From: Spinacia oleracea
Taxonomy: Eukaryota > Streptophyta > Magnoliopsida > Caryophyllales > Amaranthaceae
Reading direction: 5' to 3'
Assembly (NCBI RefSeq): GCF_020520425.1
Contig: NC_079492.1
Span: forward strand, 57,163,042-57,227,041
Length of the DNA: 64,000 bases
This document shows, one piece after another, positions 20,876-33,290 of the stretch (position 1 is its first letter; the number at the start of each line of letters is the position of its first letter). Below the pieces are notes generated by a model. It made no database searches, was not told the origin of the DNA, and saw nothing but the letters and a program-made list of their open reading frames with translations. The translations under genes were made by a program, and so were the position numbers.

Positions 20876-22757
20876 CTGCAAAAACAAAAGTTTATAGTTG
20901 TTATTAAACAAATGAATTCCACGACAGAACAGATTAGTAATCAGGAATATAGGTATTGTCTTGCATGGTCCAATAATAACCAGAAATGGCATTTAATCAA
21001 ACTCCTACTATGTGCCCCCTTTCACATTGCACCTGATCCAAGTCTTCTGACAATTTGGTCATCCAACCAGGGTGTTTAACCTAATTTTAAAATATTTCTC
21101 AAGGATGCACATAAATTGTAATTTGACTACGGTTCAACTCATACACTTTCTACGCCTTGACAATCATAACTTCTCAGAGGACCTCTAATATACAACAGAT
21201 GATCACTTCCTGATTCATGGTTTAGAGTTATGTTGATCACACTCCAGTTACAAAGCCACCACCTCCCCCACCAAAAAAAAATCTAGTGAAACTTCTCTAA
21301 TTGGTTTACTTTCTAGATCTGAGAACTAAAGGCAACATCATCTTTCAACCCAAGCAACCCACGCAACCCACAACATCACCAGGAGAAACAATGGTCCAGT
21401 CAAAAAAGGCAAACGAATAAGGACTAGAAGTACTTCTGTTACACGGATCTAAGACTACACAAGCTCAGCGAATCAACCGCTTACCATGCATAGTGACATA
21501 ACCAGGTATCCTGAGCTAAATTCTCATAGTGATAGACCTAAAAGATAAACATTTACTTCAACTAACCTAATATCTCGTGGAAGGGGTTGTTTTATATGCA
21601 AGACTCTCACAACAGAAATTCAAACATACACTTTTTTTTATCCTATGATGGTGTTAAACTCAATTTTTGAAGGATATATCCTTATTTATCTCTGTTAAGC
21701 TATTCAAATAAGAACTTTACTCCTACCTAAACGGAAACCTGCATAGACAAAATACCAACAGTCGATGCCTCAAAATAAAACAATATGTTATCTGGTCCAA
21801 TTAAATTTTGACAGAATTATGAAAGGCAAGAAACAAAGACTTGAGCTTCTAAAGAATCAGCAAAACTACTTTGCACATGAAAGAAATTAAGAGAGAAATA
21901 AAAGGTTCACTCTACTTAGTTCTCAACAACCACACAGTGCTTGATCTCAAATATGATGAATATTTGTGAGATGTAGGTAGATCCCTGTTTTTGGAGCAAC
22001 ATGTTCGACAAAAAAAAAAGGACTCAATAGCCTAGTTCTGCCCATGATTATCTTAATTAAAATGTCTTATCTCAAGTTCACAAGACAATATATGCACAAG
22101 AAGTTGCTTATAGACTATACATTAGTTACGACGTCGAATTCGCCCTCCTCGAAGATCTTTCCGAGTAAATTCCGCCATATATACCAGAATTTAAGACATA
22201 CAACAATATGACAACATGTTACTAAGTTTACCAAGTTTAAAAAAGGCTCAAAGTTGAGAATGTTAGCAGAAGTTTTGCTTACGGCACAATCTGCAATGAC
22301 CATAGGAAAACCCAACATCATCTATCCAGGTCGAGCAACCAAGCACTCTAATCATCAGGAAATTAGAAAATCAAGTTAACAACTTAAATAAGCTAGAGTT
22401 AATTTCTACAGACAACCAGTTTAGATGGTTAGTGAAGATAGACTAGTGTCCTGTCAACTTGATATGTCAAAAGTTACAATCACAACCTATCATATCTATT
22501 CAGATAATCAAAGCACCTTCTAAAGAACATCTATAATATCAATATCATTTACGAAATAAATCAAGGGTAGGATTTAATTTTCAAGACTCATGATAAAACC
22601 TCAACCCCCCTGCATAATAATTTACAGTTTTCAAAGGATTTAGAGGAAGAGAAACAAGACCTGTAGTACCAAATTTGTTAGAAAAATCTAATATTCAAAA
22701 AATTCACAGGAATCATACAAATTTGTGGAAGAAATATTTCCAAAGTGCAGGGTAATT
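20876..22757. other. CACTA-1 interior, intron-like, nothing recognised
   Basis: AT-rich sequence without a convincing frame. A weak minus-strand open stretch at 22115-22321 has no recognisable domain. By position it would be intron between the first exon (33291-33413) and the HAKAI-like exon if a chimeric transcript is made. Confidence 0.5.
22753..22757. repeat. Copia-1 target-site duplication TAATT, left
   Basis: Identical to 33128-33132 on the other side of copia-1. Confidence 0.9.
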
Positions 22758-24187
22758 TGTTAGGTTATGATACATATGATATTACATAAATCATGCGGAA
22801 ACAACCATTAACCCAGGAATACATATTATTTACACATAATCATATAGCATAATTTAGATGCATACTCTTTGTTGCGTGCCCTCCCTAGCTGCGCCCGAAC
22901 CGAGCAAGAACAAGTCTTTAGGACTCCAAGTGTCGTCCCTCCGTAGATAGTCCACAGCACGTCCGGATCCGCCTTAAGATTGACCAACTAGAATCGCCCT
23001 TAAGGTACTAGAATTTTCGGCACTTTTGAGCAAGATGTGTGATTGAATTTTTCTCTCAAAAACTCACTTTGAATACTTTTAAACTCTTTATAAATTGTGA
23101 ACCCAGGCCACATATTTATAGGGGTATGGAAAGGGAATTGGAATCCTATTCAGATACAAATTAATTAAACCTAGAATCCTACAAGAACTCTAATTAATTA
23201 ATTTATCAAATAGAATTAGGAATTTAATCATTAACCGAACTCTGCACGTTTTAGGAATCGTGCATGAACACAAACACTTACGCACACACACACGGCAGCC
23301 ACGATGGGCCGCCCATGCGCGTGCGTGCGAGCAGCCCACGCAGCGAGGCCTACGCGAGCTACAAGCCCACGTAGCTCCTGCGCGCGCTGCGCGCGCTGTG
23401 CGCGCTGCCACGGCCTGCTGGGCCTGGCCTTGCGCTGGGCCTGGCGTGGCCTTGGCTGTTCGTGTGGCGCGCTTGGCTTGCTGGGCGATGGCCTGGCTTC
23501 GTGCTGGGCCCTCGTCCGGCAGGCCTCGTCCGATGCTTATTCGTATGATACGCTTCCGATTAAATTTCCGATTCCGGAATTCATTTCCGATACGAACAAT
23601 ATTTAACATTTCCGATTCCGGAATTAATTTCCGTTTCGAACAAATATTTAATATTTCCGTTTCCGGAATTATTTTCCGATTCCGATAATATTTCCGATTC
23701 TGACAATATTTCCGTTTCCGGCAATATTTCCGATTCTGGTAATATTTCCATTTCCGATAATATTTTCCGATACGTACCATGTTTCCGTTTCCGGCAACAT
23801 CTACGACTTGGATAATATTTATATTTCCGATACGATCCATATTTCCGTTTCCGGCAATATCATCGTTTCCGGAGTATTCATTTCTTGCCTGTGACGATCT
23901 CAGCTCCCACTGAAACCAAGATCCGTCGATTCCGAATATCCATAGATAGAGTATTTAATGCCATTAAATACTTGATCCGTTTACGTACTATTTGTGTGAC
24001 CCTACGGGTTCAGTCAAGAGTAAGCTGTGGATTAATATCATTAATTCCACTTGAACTGAAGCGGCCTCTAGCTAGGCATTCAGCTCACTTGATCTCACTA
24101 AATTATTAACTTGTTAATTAATACTGAACCGCATTTATTAGACTTATCATAGAATGCATACTTGGACCAAGGGCATTATTTCCTTCA
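22758..24187 (-). repeat. Copia-1 3' LTR
   Basis: 1430 bp, minus strand, TGAAGG (24187) to CTAACA (22758). It matches the 5' LTR except at three sites: G/A near 23152 and C/T and T/C near 23531 and 23546. It has the CGGAA array and a GC-rich block at about 23280-23530. Confidence 0.95.
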
Positions 24188-24188
24188 G

Positions 24189-24198
24189 TCTCCCACTT
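24189..24198 (-). other. Copia-1 polypurine tract
   Basis: AAGTGGGAGA on the minus strand, just outside the 3' LTR. It would prime plus-strand DNA synthesis. The same string lies at 37674-37683 (copia-5, plus) and 51489-51498 (copia-3). Confidence 0.85.
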
Positions 24199-24984
24199 GT
24201 CCTTAGGGACAAGTGTGCATTTCCTAATTCCTTTGTCTCTCGATGCTTGCTCTTGAACATAAGGTAAGAGTTGTCATCCTTATTATGTCCAGAGGTGTTC
24301 CTCGGTTTCAGAGTTCAACTGATCAAATAAACAGATAATCATAGCCTATGATTCATCCGAGCACGGCCATGCATTTCACAGTTTCTAGCTCTCCGAGTGG
24401 CCTTGTACAACTTTTAAGCATCTCATCCCGATTTATGGGAGGACAATCCCAATCTTGCGATCTTGAGATTAGACTTCGTTTGATAGGTGATTACCTGAGC
24501 GTAATCTCAAATCACTCAGGTATTGAGGATTTAGTGTCTAATAATTTAATGAAATTTACTTATGACAGACTTTCATCTCTTACAGTAAAGTTTCATAGGT
24601 CTTGTCCGATACTAGTCTTCCCAAAGTAAGTATCTATGCAAATGATTATGACATTGCCATGTCCACATAGTTCAAGAAACAGAACTACTAGTCATCTTGC
24701 ATTCTAATCGTCTAACGTTTTCTATGCGTCCAATTTTATAGAAAACTCCGATTAGGGACCATTTTCAACCTTTGACATTCAAGTTCACTTGATAGACATT
24801 TCTTAGTCACAGGACTGGTCCTGACAGTCTATCTTGAATATATCGTCAAATTGAAGGGACTCATCATTTAATAAACCACAAATTAAATGGAAAAATGAAT
24901 TCATTTCATTTATTGTGAATGATTAACCAATAATGGTTTTACAAAGATTTAAACTCTAAAACTTTAAAACATTAAATAGAGACA
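24199..24984 (-). other. Copia-1 3' non-coding region
   Basis: About 0.8 kb between the pol stop and the polypurine tract. It is conserved in copia-2 (48618-49484) and copia-3 (51488-52351) but has no convincing gene. Short plus-strand frames here are antisense and differ in length between copies because of indels. Confidence 0.7.
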
Positions 24985-25473
24985 TCAAAGCCATTCTCCA
25001 ATATGCTTGATTCCCATAGCTGCAGTGTGCGAGTTGTGCTTCGCTTGCGGCAGAGGTTTAGTTAGTGGATCTGATATGTTGTCATCAGTTCCAATTTTGC
25101 TTATCTCGACTTCTTTTCTTTCAACGAACTCTCGTAGAAGGTGAAATCTACGAAGTACATGCTTGACTCTCTGGTGGTGTCTAGGCTCTTTTGCCTGTGC
25201 AATAGCTCCGTTATTGTCACAATACAGGGCTATTGGTCCTTTAATGGAGGGGACTACACCAAGTTCACCTATGAACTTCCTTAGCCATATAGCTTCCTTT
25301 GCTGCTTCATGTGCAGCAATGTACTCCGCTTCAGTTGTAGAATCCGCAATGGTGCTTTGCTTAGCACTTTTCCAGCTTACTGCTCCTCCGTTGAGGCAGA
25401 AGACAAACCCAGACTGTGATCTGAAATCATCTTTGTCGGTTTGGAAACTTGCGTCCGTATAGCCCTTTAACAA
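24985..25473 (-). pseudogene. Copia-1 RNase H, out-of-frame C-terminal part
   Basis: Continues the polyprotein after the 1-bp insertion in the CCC at about 25463-25465 (copia-3 has CC). It carries YTDASFQ, TTEAEY, YCDNNGA and the end ...SDPLTKPLPQAKH, that is, the complete RNase H active site, but in another frame from the rest. Without the extra base the total would equal the copia-3 protein. Confidence 0.9.
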
Positions 25474-28400
25474 TTAATTCATCATCTCCACCATAGACCA
25501 GGAAGTCATCTTTGTGCCTTTTCAGGTACTTCAGAATGTTCTTGGCAGCAGTCCAATGCGCCTCTCCTGGGTCTGACTGGTATCTGCTCGTAGCACTGAG
25601 TGCGTACGCAACATCCGGGCGTGTACATATCATAGCATACATTATTGAACCAATCAATGATGCATATGGAATCCCATTCATTCGTCTACGCTCATCAAGT
25701 GTTTTTGGGCACTGAGTCTTGCTTAGAGTCATTCCATAAGACATGGGTAGGTAGCCTCGCTTGGAGTCCGCCATCTTGAACCTATCAAGCACCTTATTGA
25801 TATAAGTGCTTTGACTAAGTCCAATCATCCTTTTAGATCTATCTCTGTAAATCTTGATGCCCAATATGTACTGTGCTTCTCCTAGATCCTTCATCGAAAA
25901 ACATTTCCCAAGCCAAATCTTGACAGAGTTCAACATAGGAATGTCATTTCCGATAAGTAATATGTCGTCGACATATAATACTAGGAAAGAAATTTTGCTC
26001 CCACTGACCTTCTTGTATACACAAGATTCGTCTGCGTTCTTGATGAAACCAAAGTCACTGACTGCTTCATCAAAACGTATACTCCAGCTCCTGGATGCCT
26101 GCTTCAATCCGTAGATTGATTTCTTTAGCTTGCATACCTTTTTAGCATTCTTTGGATCCTCAAAACCTTCAGGCTGTGTCATAAACACAGTTTCTGTTAA
26201 AACGCCGTTTAAGAAAGCAGTTTTGACATCCATCTGCCATATTTCGTAATCGTAATATGCAGCGATTGCTAACATTATCAGAATAGCCTTTAGCATTGCA
26301 ACTGGTGAAAAGGTTTCATCGTAATCCACACCGTGGACTTGCCTGTAACCTTTTGCAACCAATCTATCTTTGAAAACTTCAAGTTTCCCATCCTTGTCCT
26401 TTTTCAGTTTGAAAACCCATTTGCTTCCAATGGCTTGATAGCCATCTGGCAAATCGACCAAATCCCATACTTGGTTTTCAGACATGGAGTCTAATTCAGA
26501 TTGCATGGCTTCTTGCCATTGCTTGGAGCTAGGGCTCGTCATAGCTTGTTTGTAAGTCGCAGGTTCATCACTTTCAAGTAATAGAACGTCATAGCTCTCG
26601 TTCGTCAAAATACCTAAGTACCTTTCCGGTTGAGATCTATATCTTTGCGATCTACGCGGGGTAACATTTCTAGATTGACCATGATTCTCACCAGATTCTT
26701 CTAAAGATCTCTGAGTTTCATCCTGAATGTCATCTTGAGCATTCTCTAGAGTTTGTTGTTCGACTCGAATTTCTTCGAGGTCTATTTTTCTCCCACTTGT
26801 CATTTTGGAAATGTGATCTTTCTCCAAAAAGACACCATCTCGAGCAACAAACACTTTGTTCTCAGATGTATTGTAGAAGTAATACCCCTTTGTTTCCTTT
26901 GGATAGCCCACAAGGATACATTTGTCAGATTTTGGATGAAGTTTGTCTGAAATTAATCGTTTGACGTATACTTCACATCCCCAAATCTTAAGAAAAGACA
27001 CATTTGGAGGCTTTCCAAACCATAATTCGTATGGAGTCTTTTCGACAGCTTTAGACGGAGCTCTATTTATAGTGAGTGCAGCTGTATTTAGTGCATGTCC
27101 CCAAAATTCTAATGGAAGTTCGGCCTGACCCATCATTGACCTGACCATGTCTAGCAAGGTTCTGTTCCTCCGTTCCGACACACCGTTCCATTGTGGTGTT
27201 CCAGGAGGAGTCAATTCTGATAGAATTCCACATTCTTTCAGATGGTCATCAAATTCATAGCTCAGATATTCACCGCCTCTATCAGACCGCAGTGCCTTAA
27301 TCTTCTTGCCTAATTGATTCTCTACTTCACTCTGAAATTCCTTGAATTTTTCAAAGGATTCAGACTTATGCTTCATTAGGTAGACATAACCATACCTACT
27401 GAAGTCATCAGTGAAAGTGATAAAGTAGCTGAAACCACCTCTAGCATTTGTACTCATTGGTCCACATACATCTGTATGGATTAAACCCAATAGTTCACTT
27501 GCTCTTTCTCCAACTTTAGAGAAAGGTTGCTTTGTCATTTTGCCAAGTAAACATGATTCGCATTTACCATAATCCTCTAAGTCAAATGGTTCTAGAATTC
27601 CTTCCTTTTGAAGTCTTTCTAAGCGTTTCAAGTTTATATGGCCTAATCGACAATGCCACAGATAGGTGAGATCTGAATCATCCTTTTTGGCCTTTTTGGT
27701 ATTTATGTTATATACTTGTTTGTCGTGATCTAATAAATAAAGTCCATTGACTAATCTAGCAGATCCATAAAACATCTCTTTAAAATAAAACGAACAACTA
27801 TTGTCTTTTATTAAAAAGGAAAATCCCTTAGCATCTAAGCAAGAAACTGAAATGATGTTTTTAGTAAGACTTGGAACATGGAAACATTCTTCCAGTTCCA
27901 AAACTAGCCCGGAGGGCAACGACAAATAGTAAGTTCCTACAGCTAATGCAGCAATCCGTGCTCCATTTCCCACTCGTAGGTCGACTTCACCCTTGCTTAA
28001 CTTTCTACTTCTTCTTAGTCCCTGTGGATTGGAACATAAGTGTGAGCCACAACCTGTATCTAATACCCAAGAAGTTGAATTAGCAAGTATACAGTCTATA
28101 ACGAAAATACCTAAAGATGGAACGACTGTTCCGTTCTTCTGATCTTCCTTTAGCTTCAAGCAATCTCTCTTCCAATGCCCCTTCTTCTTGCAGTAGAAGC
28201 ATTCGGATTCAGAAGTGGGTTGACTGACCTTCCTCTTTACAGATTTGGCGCCAGTTTGCTTAGTTGGGCTGGCCTTGTTGCCACCTTTCTTAGCATTCCT
28301 CTTCTTTCCAGATTTCTTGAACTTGCCCCCATGCACCATAAGCACATCCTTCTTATCACTTTTGAGCGTCTTTTCAGCGGTCTTCAGCATACCTTGAAGC

Positions 28401-28951
28401 TCAGTGAGCGTTTTGTCCAGACTATTCATACTGTAGTTCAGTTTGAACTGATCATACCCGCTATGAAGAGAATGGAGGATGGTGTCTATAGCCATTTCCT
28501 GAGAAAATTGCTGATCCAGCCGACTCATATTCTCAATGAGTCCAATCATTTTGAGAACATGTGGACTTACGGGCTCGCCTTTCTTAAGCTTGGTCTCAAG
28601 AATTTGCCTATGAGTCTCGAATCTTTCAACTCGAGCCAGATCTTGGAACATGTTCTTCAACTCACTGATGATTGTGAAAGCATCTGAGTTGATGAACGTT
28701 TTCTGCAGATCCGCACTCATGGTGGCGAGCATTAGACATTTTACATCCTTGTTGGCATCAATCCAACGATTGAGGGCTGCCTGAGTGACCCCGTCGCCTG
28801 CAGCTTCGGGCATCGCCTTATCTAGGACATACTCCTTTTCTTCCTGCATAAGAACTATTTGCAAGTTCCTTTGCCAGTCAAGGAAGTTTTTCCCGTTCAA
28901 CTTCTCCTTTTCGAGAATTGATCGAATGTTGAATGAATTGTTGTTTGCCAT
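25427..28951 (-). pseudogene. Copia-1 gag-protease-integrase-RT
   Basis: Start chosen at ATG 28951 (MANNNSFN), because the 31 upstream codons are hydrophobic and belong to the leader. It has gag, zinc knuckle CFYCKKKGHWKRDC, protease DTG, integrase HHCC and D-D-E, and RT with YVDD. The frame runs off into unrelated residues at the RNase H boundary because of the base insertion. Unlike copia-3 it reads FKDRLVAKG and MLKAILIMLA where copia-3 has FKARLVAKG and MLKSIRIMLA; the lost Arg and Ala may weaken RT. Otherwise nearly identical to copia-3. Confidence 0.93.
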
Positions 28952-30404
28952 ATTAAAAACTACAATTGAAAAGAATAAAAAAATAAATAACCATTCACAG
29001 TTTCTCTTAATAAACTTAAATTCTAGCATACATGCATAATTCAATGTTTATTAAGCATTTTATTCAAGTTATGTGTTCCGGCAGGTGTGAATAAAATGAT
29101 TCCAAGATCCTAAAATCATTGAAGAACTAAGCACAGTTTGTCGACTTAATCCTAGAACATCTTAGGTAAGCAAAAGCCTTTTGCTAATAGTCTAGAAACT
29201 ATTCTTGGTTGATAGATACGTCTAAGAACTTATTAGGTAAACCTATCGATTTTGCCACGACATAAAAGGACTCCTTACTTATATCGTTGAGTTTCACCAA
29301 AACTAACATGTACTCACAATTATTTGTGTACCTTGCCCCTTTAGGACCAATAAGTAATACCTCGCTGAGCGAAAACTATTACTAGATTGATGTAAAGGAT
29401 ATCCAAGCAAGTGTATATTTTGGCATGGCACCTTTTAACTCAATTTTTAAGTTTGGAACTTAAGGCTCTTACTATGTTGGTTAGATTTTAAGTGAACTAA
29501 AATCCTTAATCATGCAACATAATCAAGCTTTTGATCTCATGCATTTTAAGACATATTTAAAAGCAATAAATAACTTAAAACATGCATAAGATATTTGTGA
29601 TCTAGTATGGCCCGACTTCATCTTGAAGCTTTAACTTCAAAGTCCGTCTTGAAAATCTCCGTGGGAGGCACCATTTTCTTCAAATAGGATAAGCTATAAC
29701 TAATTACAACTATTTGATGGTTCGCAGACCATATTTGAATTGAAAAATAACTTTGGTACTTTAGACCAATTACATTCAAATTAATGGTACGCAGACCATA
29801 TTTTCTATCCTATTTGGGCCATACTAGTCACTTCATAACCTGCAAAACAGTACATATACAATATATATACCATTCACCCATTCATTATCATGAATGGCCC
29901 ACATAGCTGGTTAGTAAAACACATTATGCATCACGTAAACATTTGCAGCAATTAATCAAGGGCACCAATAATCTACCAATTATTCAGTCCTTATTAATTC
30001 TAATCAAGTTGTTTTAACCTTAAGGATTTGTAGACCTAATCAAGAGTTTATGACTAAAAAGCGCTCCCACTTAAACCAATAAATTCATATGCTTTACTAA
30101 TTTTAAACATAAAAATGTATTTCTAGTCTAACCGGAAACATACAAATTTAATTAAAATTTAAAGCTCATATAAATTTATAATTGAATCCAAAAAGTTTAA
30201 TTCAATTTCAGTCGTTATTTAAATTAATTCATGATTTTAATTTTAGTAAAATAATTAGAATAAATAACATTTATTATAATTACAATATTCAAAATTAAAA
30301 TCCAAGAAAATAATTTAAATTATTAAGTTTAAATTAATTAAAATTACGTGAACTGAAATTTTCAAATTAAACATTCAAAGCGATCTAATCGTAACACAAA
30401 CACC

Positions 30405-30955
30405 CTACGCATTGCACGCCCATGGGCCGCACGCACACATCCATCGCTGGCCATGTGCGCGCAGCCCATGCGCTCGTCGCATAGCTGCTGCATCTCCATC
30501 GCAAGCCATCGCACGCTGTGGTGCTTGCTGCGCGCGCGCCAGCGCTCGTCGCACGCGAGCCATCGCTCGCAGTGCGCGCTCGCCAGCGCTCGCTGTGCGC
30601 ACGAGCCATCGCTCGCTGGGCGCGCGACATCGCTCGCTGTGCGCGCGAGCAACGCTGGGCGCAGCGCTCGTGGCACGCGAGCTTGCGCTCGCTGCGCGCG
30701 AGGCAGCGCGCGTCGTGGCGCAGCTCGCTGTCTGCCCACACGCGACTGCCTAGGCTTGCCTTTCGCCCATGCCCATTTGTTCATAGCTCGTGGCCCACGA
30801 CACAAGGCAGGGCTGCTGCCTTGTGCTCGTGCACTACGCCCTTTCTCATTGCATTCGTGCCGCACGGGCGACGAGCTCCCTTGCTCGTCGTCGCATGCCC
30901 GCACTATACAACACCCCTTAAGGGTAACACGAAGCGTCCATTGCTTTGTGCGTGC
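30405..30955. repeat. GC-rich island with CGCTCGCTGYGCGCGCGA repeats in copia-1 leader
   Basis: About 550 bp of high GC content in AT-rich surroundings. Its first 350 bp are built from imperfect units of roughly 24 bp (CATCGCTCGCTGTGCGCGCG). All frames on both strands are open for long runs, which is an effect of composition. The homologous island in copia-3 (57765-58350) has one unit more. Confidence 0.8.
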
Positions 30956-31682
30956 AAGTTTTATGAACGAATCGCATAAAAATTTAAAATTTATATTTAA
31001 AATTAATGACAAATTAATAAATAATATTAATTTCATAATTTTAGGGCGAAAAATCGAAAATTTATTATTCAATTGATTTCCGATTGTTATGGATTCAAGT
31101 CTAGGTCATAAAAATTTAAAATTTATCATAAATTTACAATTTTTATGGTGGTTTTTAATCATAGGTTTCTAATTAAATTATAATTAATTATGAAAATCAA
31201 ATTAATTCTAAATTATTCTAATTTTCAACAAATTAATCATAATTACAAATTAGATTGCATAATTAACAAGGCTAGGCATTCAAACTTGTTAAACATATAC
31301 AGTAGGTCAATCAAAAATTCAAGATTTATCAACAAGAATCGCAAATATTTAATTTAACATCTTAAATTTACGAAATTTTGCATTCGAAAAACTAAAACCT
31401 TCGAAAAGTCATAGTTAGGCTTCGAATTTGAGAATTCTGGGTTCGGCAGAAAAACATTATTTTTGTCAAAATTTTAGAATGCCTTTTACATGCGGAATTG
31501 ACACAAAAATCACTCGATTTGGTTGAGTAACGAAGAAACTGCCGAAAAACTGCGTACGTATAATTAAATAAACGCAATTTGCAATTAATTAACAATTACG
31601 AAAATTAATCACCCCTTTTAATTCTTGCAAATTTGTAATATTTAACCATGTTCATGCAAATTAGATTATGAAAATAATAAGG

Positions 31683-31696
31683 GGCTCGTGATACCA
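31683..31696 (-). other. Copia-1 primer-binding site, variant
   Basis: TGGTATCACGAGCC on the minus strand, one base from the LTR. Compared with the canonical TGGTATCAGAGCC (intact in copia-5) it has one extra C after eight matching bases. Copia-3 has the same variant. Confidence 0.8.
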
Positions 31697-31697
31697 C

Positions 31698-33127
31698 TGT
31701 TAGGTTATGATACATATGATATTACATAAATCATGCGGAAACAACCATTAACCCAGGAATACATATTATTTACACATAATCATATAGCATAATTTAGATG
31801 CATACTCTTTGTTGCGTGCCCTCCCTAGCTGCGCCCGAACCGAGCAAGAACAAGTCTTTAGGACTCCAAGTGTCGTCCCTCCGTAGATAGTCCACAGCAC
31901 GTCCGGATCCGCCTTAAGATTGACCAACTAGAATCGCCCTTAAGGTACTAGAATTTTCGGCACTTTTGAGCAAGATGTGTGATTGAATTTTTCTCTCAAA
32001 AACTCACTTTGAATACTTTTAAACTCTTTATAAATTGTGAACCCAGGCCACATATTTATAGGGGTATGGAAAGGGAATTGGAATCCTATTCAAATACAAA
32101 TTAATTAAACCTAGAATCCTACAAGAACTCTAATTAATTAATTTATCAAATAGAATTAGGAATTTAATCATTAACCGAACTCTGCACGTTTTAGGAATCG
32201 TGCATGAACACAAACACTTACGCACACACACACGGCAGCCACGATGGGCCGCCCATGCGCGTGCGTGCGAGCAGCCCACGCAGCGAGGCCTACGCGAGCT
32301 ACAAGCCCACGTAGCTCCTGCGCGCGCTGCGCGCGCTGTGCGCGCTGCCACGGCCTGCTGGGCCTGGCCTTGCGCTGGGCCTGGCGTGGCCTTGGCTGTT
32401 CGTGTGGCGCGCTTGGCTTGCTGGGCGATGGCCTGGCTTCGTGCTGGGCCCTCGTCCGGCAGGCCTCGTCTGATGCTTATTCGTACGATACGCTTCCGAT
32501 TAAATTTCCGATTCCGGAATTCATTTCCGATACGAACAATATTTAACATTTCCGATTCCGGAATTAATTTCCGTTTCGAACAAATATTTAATATTTCCGT
32601 TTCCGGAATTATTTTCCGATTCCGATAATATTTCCGATTCTGACAATATTTCCGTTTCCGGCAATATTTCCGATTCTGGTAATATTTCCATTTCCGATAA
32701 TATTTTCCGATACGTACCATGTTTCCGTTTCCGGCAACATCTACGACTTGGATAATATTTATATTTCCGATACGATCCATATTTCCGTTTCCGGCAATAT
32801 CATCGTTTCCGGAGTATTCATTTCTTGCCTGTGACGATCTCAGCTCCCACTGAAACCAAGATCCGTCGATTCCGAATATCCATAGATAGAGTATTTAATG
32901 CCATTAAATACTTGATCCGTTTACGTACTATTTGTGTGACCCTACGGGTTCAGTCAAGAGTAAGCTGTGGATTAATATCATTAATTCCACTTGAACTGAA
33001 GCGGCCTCTAGCTAGGCATTCAGCTCACTTGATCTCACTAAATTATTAACTTGTTAATTAATACTGAACCGCATTTATTAGACTTATCATAGAATGCATA
33101 CTTGGACCAAGGGCATTATTTCCTTCA
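31698..33127 (-). repeat. Copia-1 5' LTR
   Basis: 1430 bp, the promoter copy. TATA box (TATAAATA on the minus strand) at 32053-32060. Virtually identical to the 3' LTR. Confidence 0.95.
32053..32060 (-). promoter_or_regulatory. Copia-1 LTR TATA box
   Basis: TATAAATA read on the minus strand, conserved in all family LTRs seen here. It precedes the U3/R boundary by position. Confidence 0.6.
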
Positions 33128-33290
33128 TAATTTTCACAGAAAAACTTTGCAATTACTCAAACATTCAACTAAAAGTACAACACCAAATCCAAAAAACGAA
33201 ATTCAATTAAAATTAAAACACCAAATCACCAAAACACCTGAAAATGTAAAGAGAGATAAATAGATTTACAGATTCGTTACCAAAAATTTC

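Larger units (their letters stand above)
19482..22757. mobile_element. CACTA-1 (En/Spm type), left part
   Basis: Starts CACTACTACAAAAAT; the right end (33922-33936) is its inverted copy. No transposase frame is present, so it is non-autonomous. The total without the nested copia-1 is about 4.1 kb. The interior carries gene-like pieces on the minus strand: a candidate last exon and 3' region (about 20040-20210), a HAKAI-like exon (20817-20875) and intron-like sequence. Copia-1 splits it at 22757. Confidence 0.85.
28952..31697 (-). other. Copia-1 leader
   Basis: About 2.7 kb of untranslated sequence between primer site and gag. The gag-proximal 1.4 kb is shared with copia-5. The block 30380-31390 is a GC-rich island followed by AT-rich DNA and is missing from copia-5. 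Confidence 0.8.
22758..33127 (-). mobile_element. Copia-1, young full-length Ty1/copia element
   Basis: 10,370 bp on the minus strand with two LTRs of 1430 bp each, a 5-bp TSD, primer site, long leader with a GC-rich island, gag-pol and polypurine tract. By eye the LTRs differ at three positions only, so the insertion is recent. One extra base breaks the RNase H frame. Relative to copia-3 it lacks about 70 bp in the 3' non-coding region (near 24500). Tnt1-like by protein organisation; the exact copia lineage was not determined. Confidence 0.95.

Noticed and set aside
22115..22321. Minus-strand 68-codon frame in CACTA-1 as a HAKAI N-terminal exon
   Set aside because: No HAKAI-like residues and no convincing splice sites at suitable positions.
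23540..23840. CRISPR-like array
   Set aside because: Units are contiguous and imperfect without unique spacers; the host is a plant nucleus and the array lies in an LTR.
22758..24187. LTR frames of 166-218 codons (MDRIGNINII...) as a real accessory protein
   Set aside because: The 18-bp array is stop-free in more than one frame, and the GC part is open antisense as well. No domain is recognisable. Kept only as a finding to test.
22758..24187. Solo LTRs
   Set aside because: Every LTR in the window has element-internal sequence (polypurine tract or primer site) on one side, so all belong to full or interrupted elements.
26753..29039. Plus-strand frames opposite copia gag-pol (for example 28175-28687)
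   Set aside because: Antisense shadows of the real polyprotein; they recur wherever the family occurs and show no domain.
30405..31076. Long open frames on both strands in the GC-rich leader (Arg/Ala/Ser-rich, 100-236 codons), repeated at 57729-58472
   Set aside because: They overlap in many frames, contain only low-complexity Ala/Arg/Cys repeats and change frame with unit number between copia-1 and copia-3, so they reflect GC-rich repeats lacking stops.
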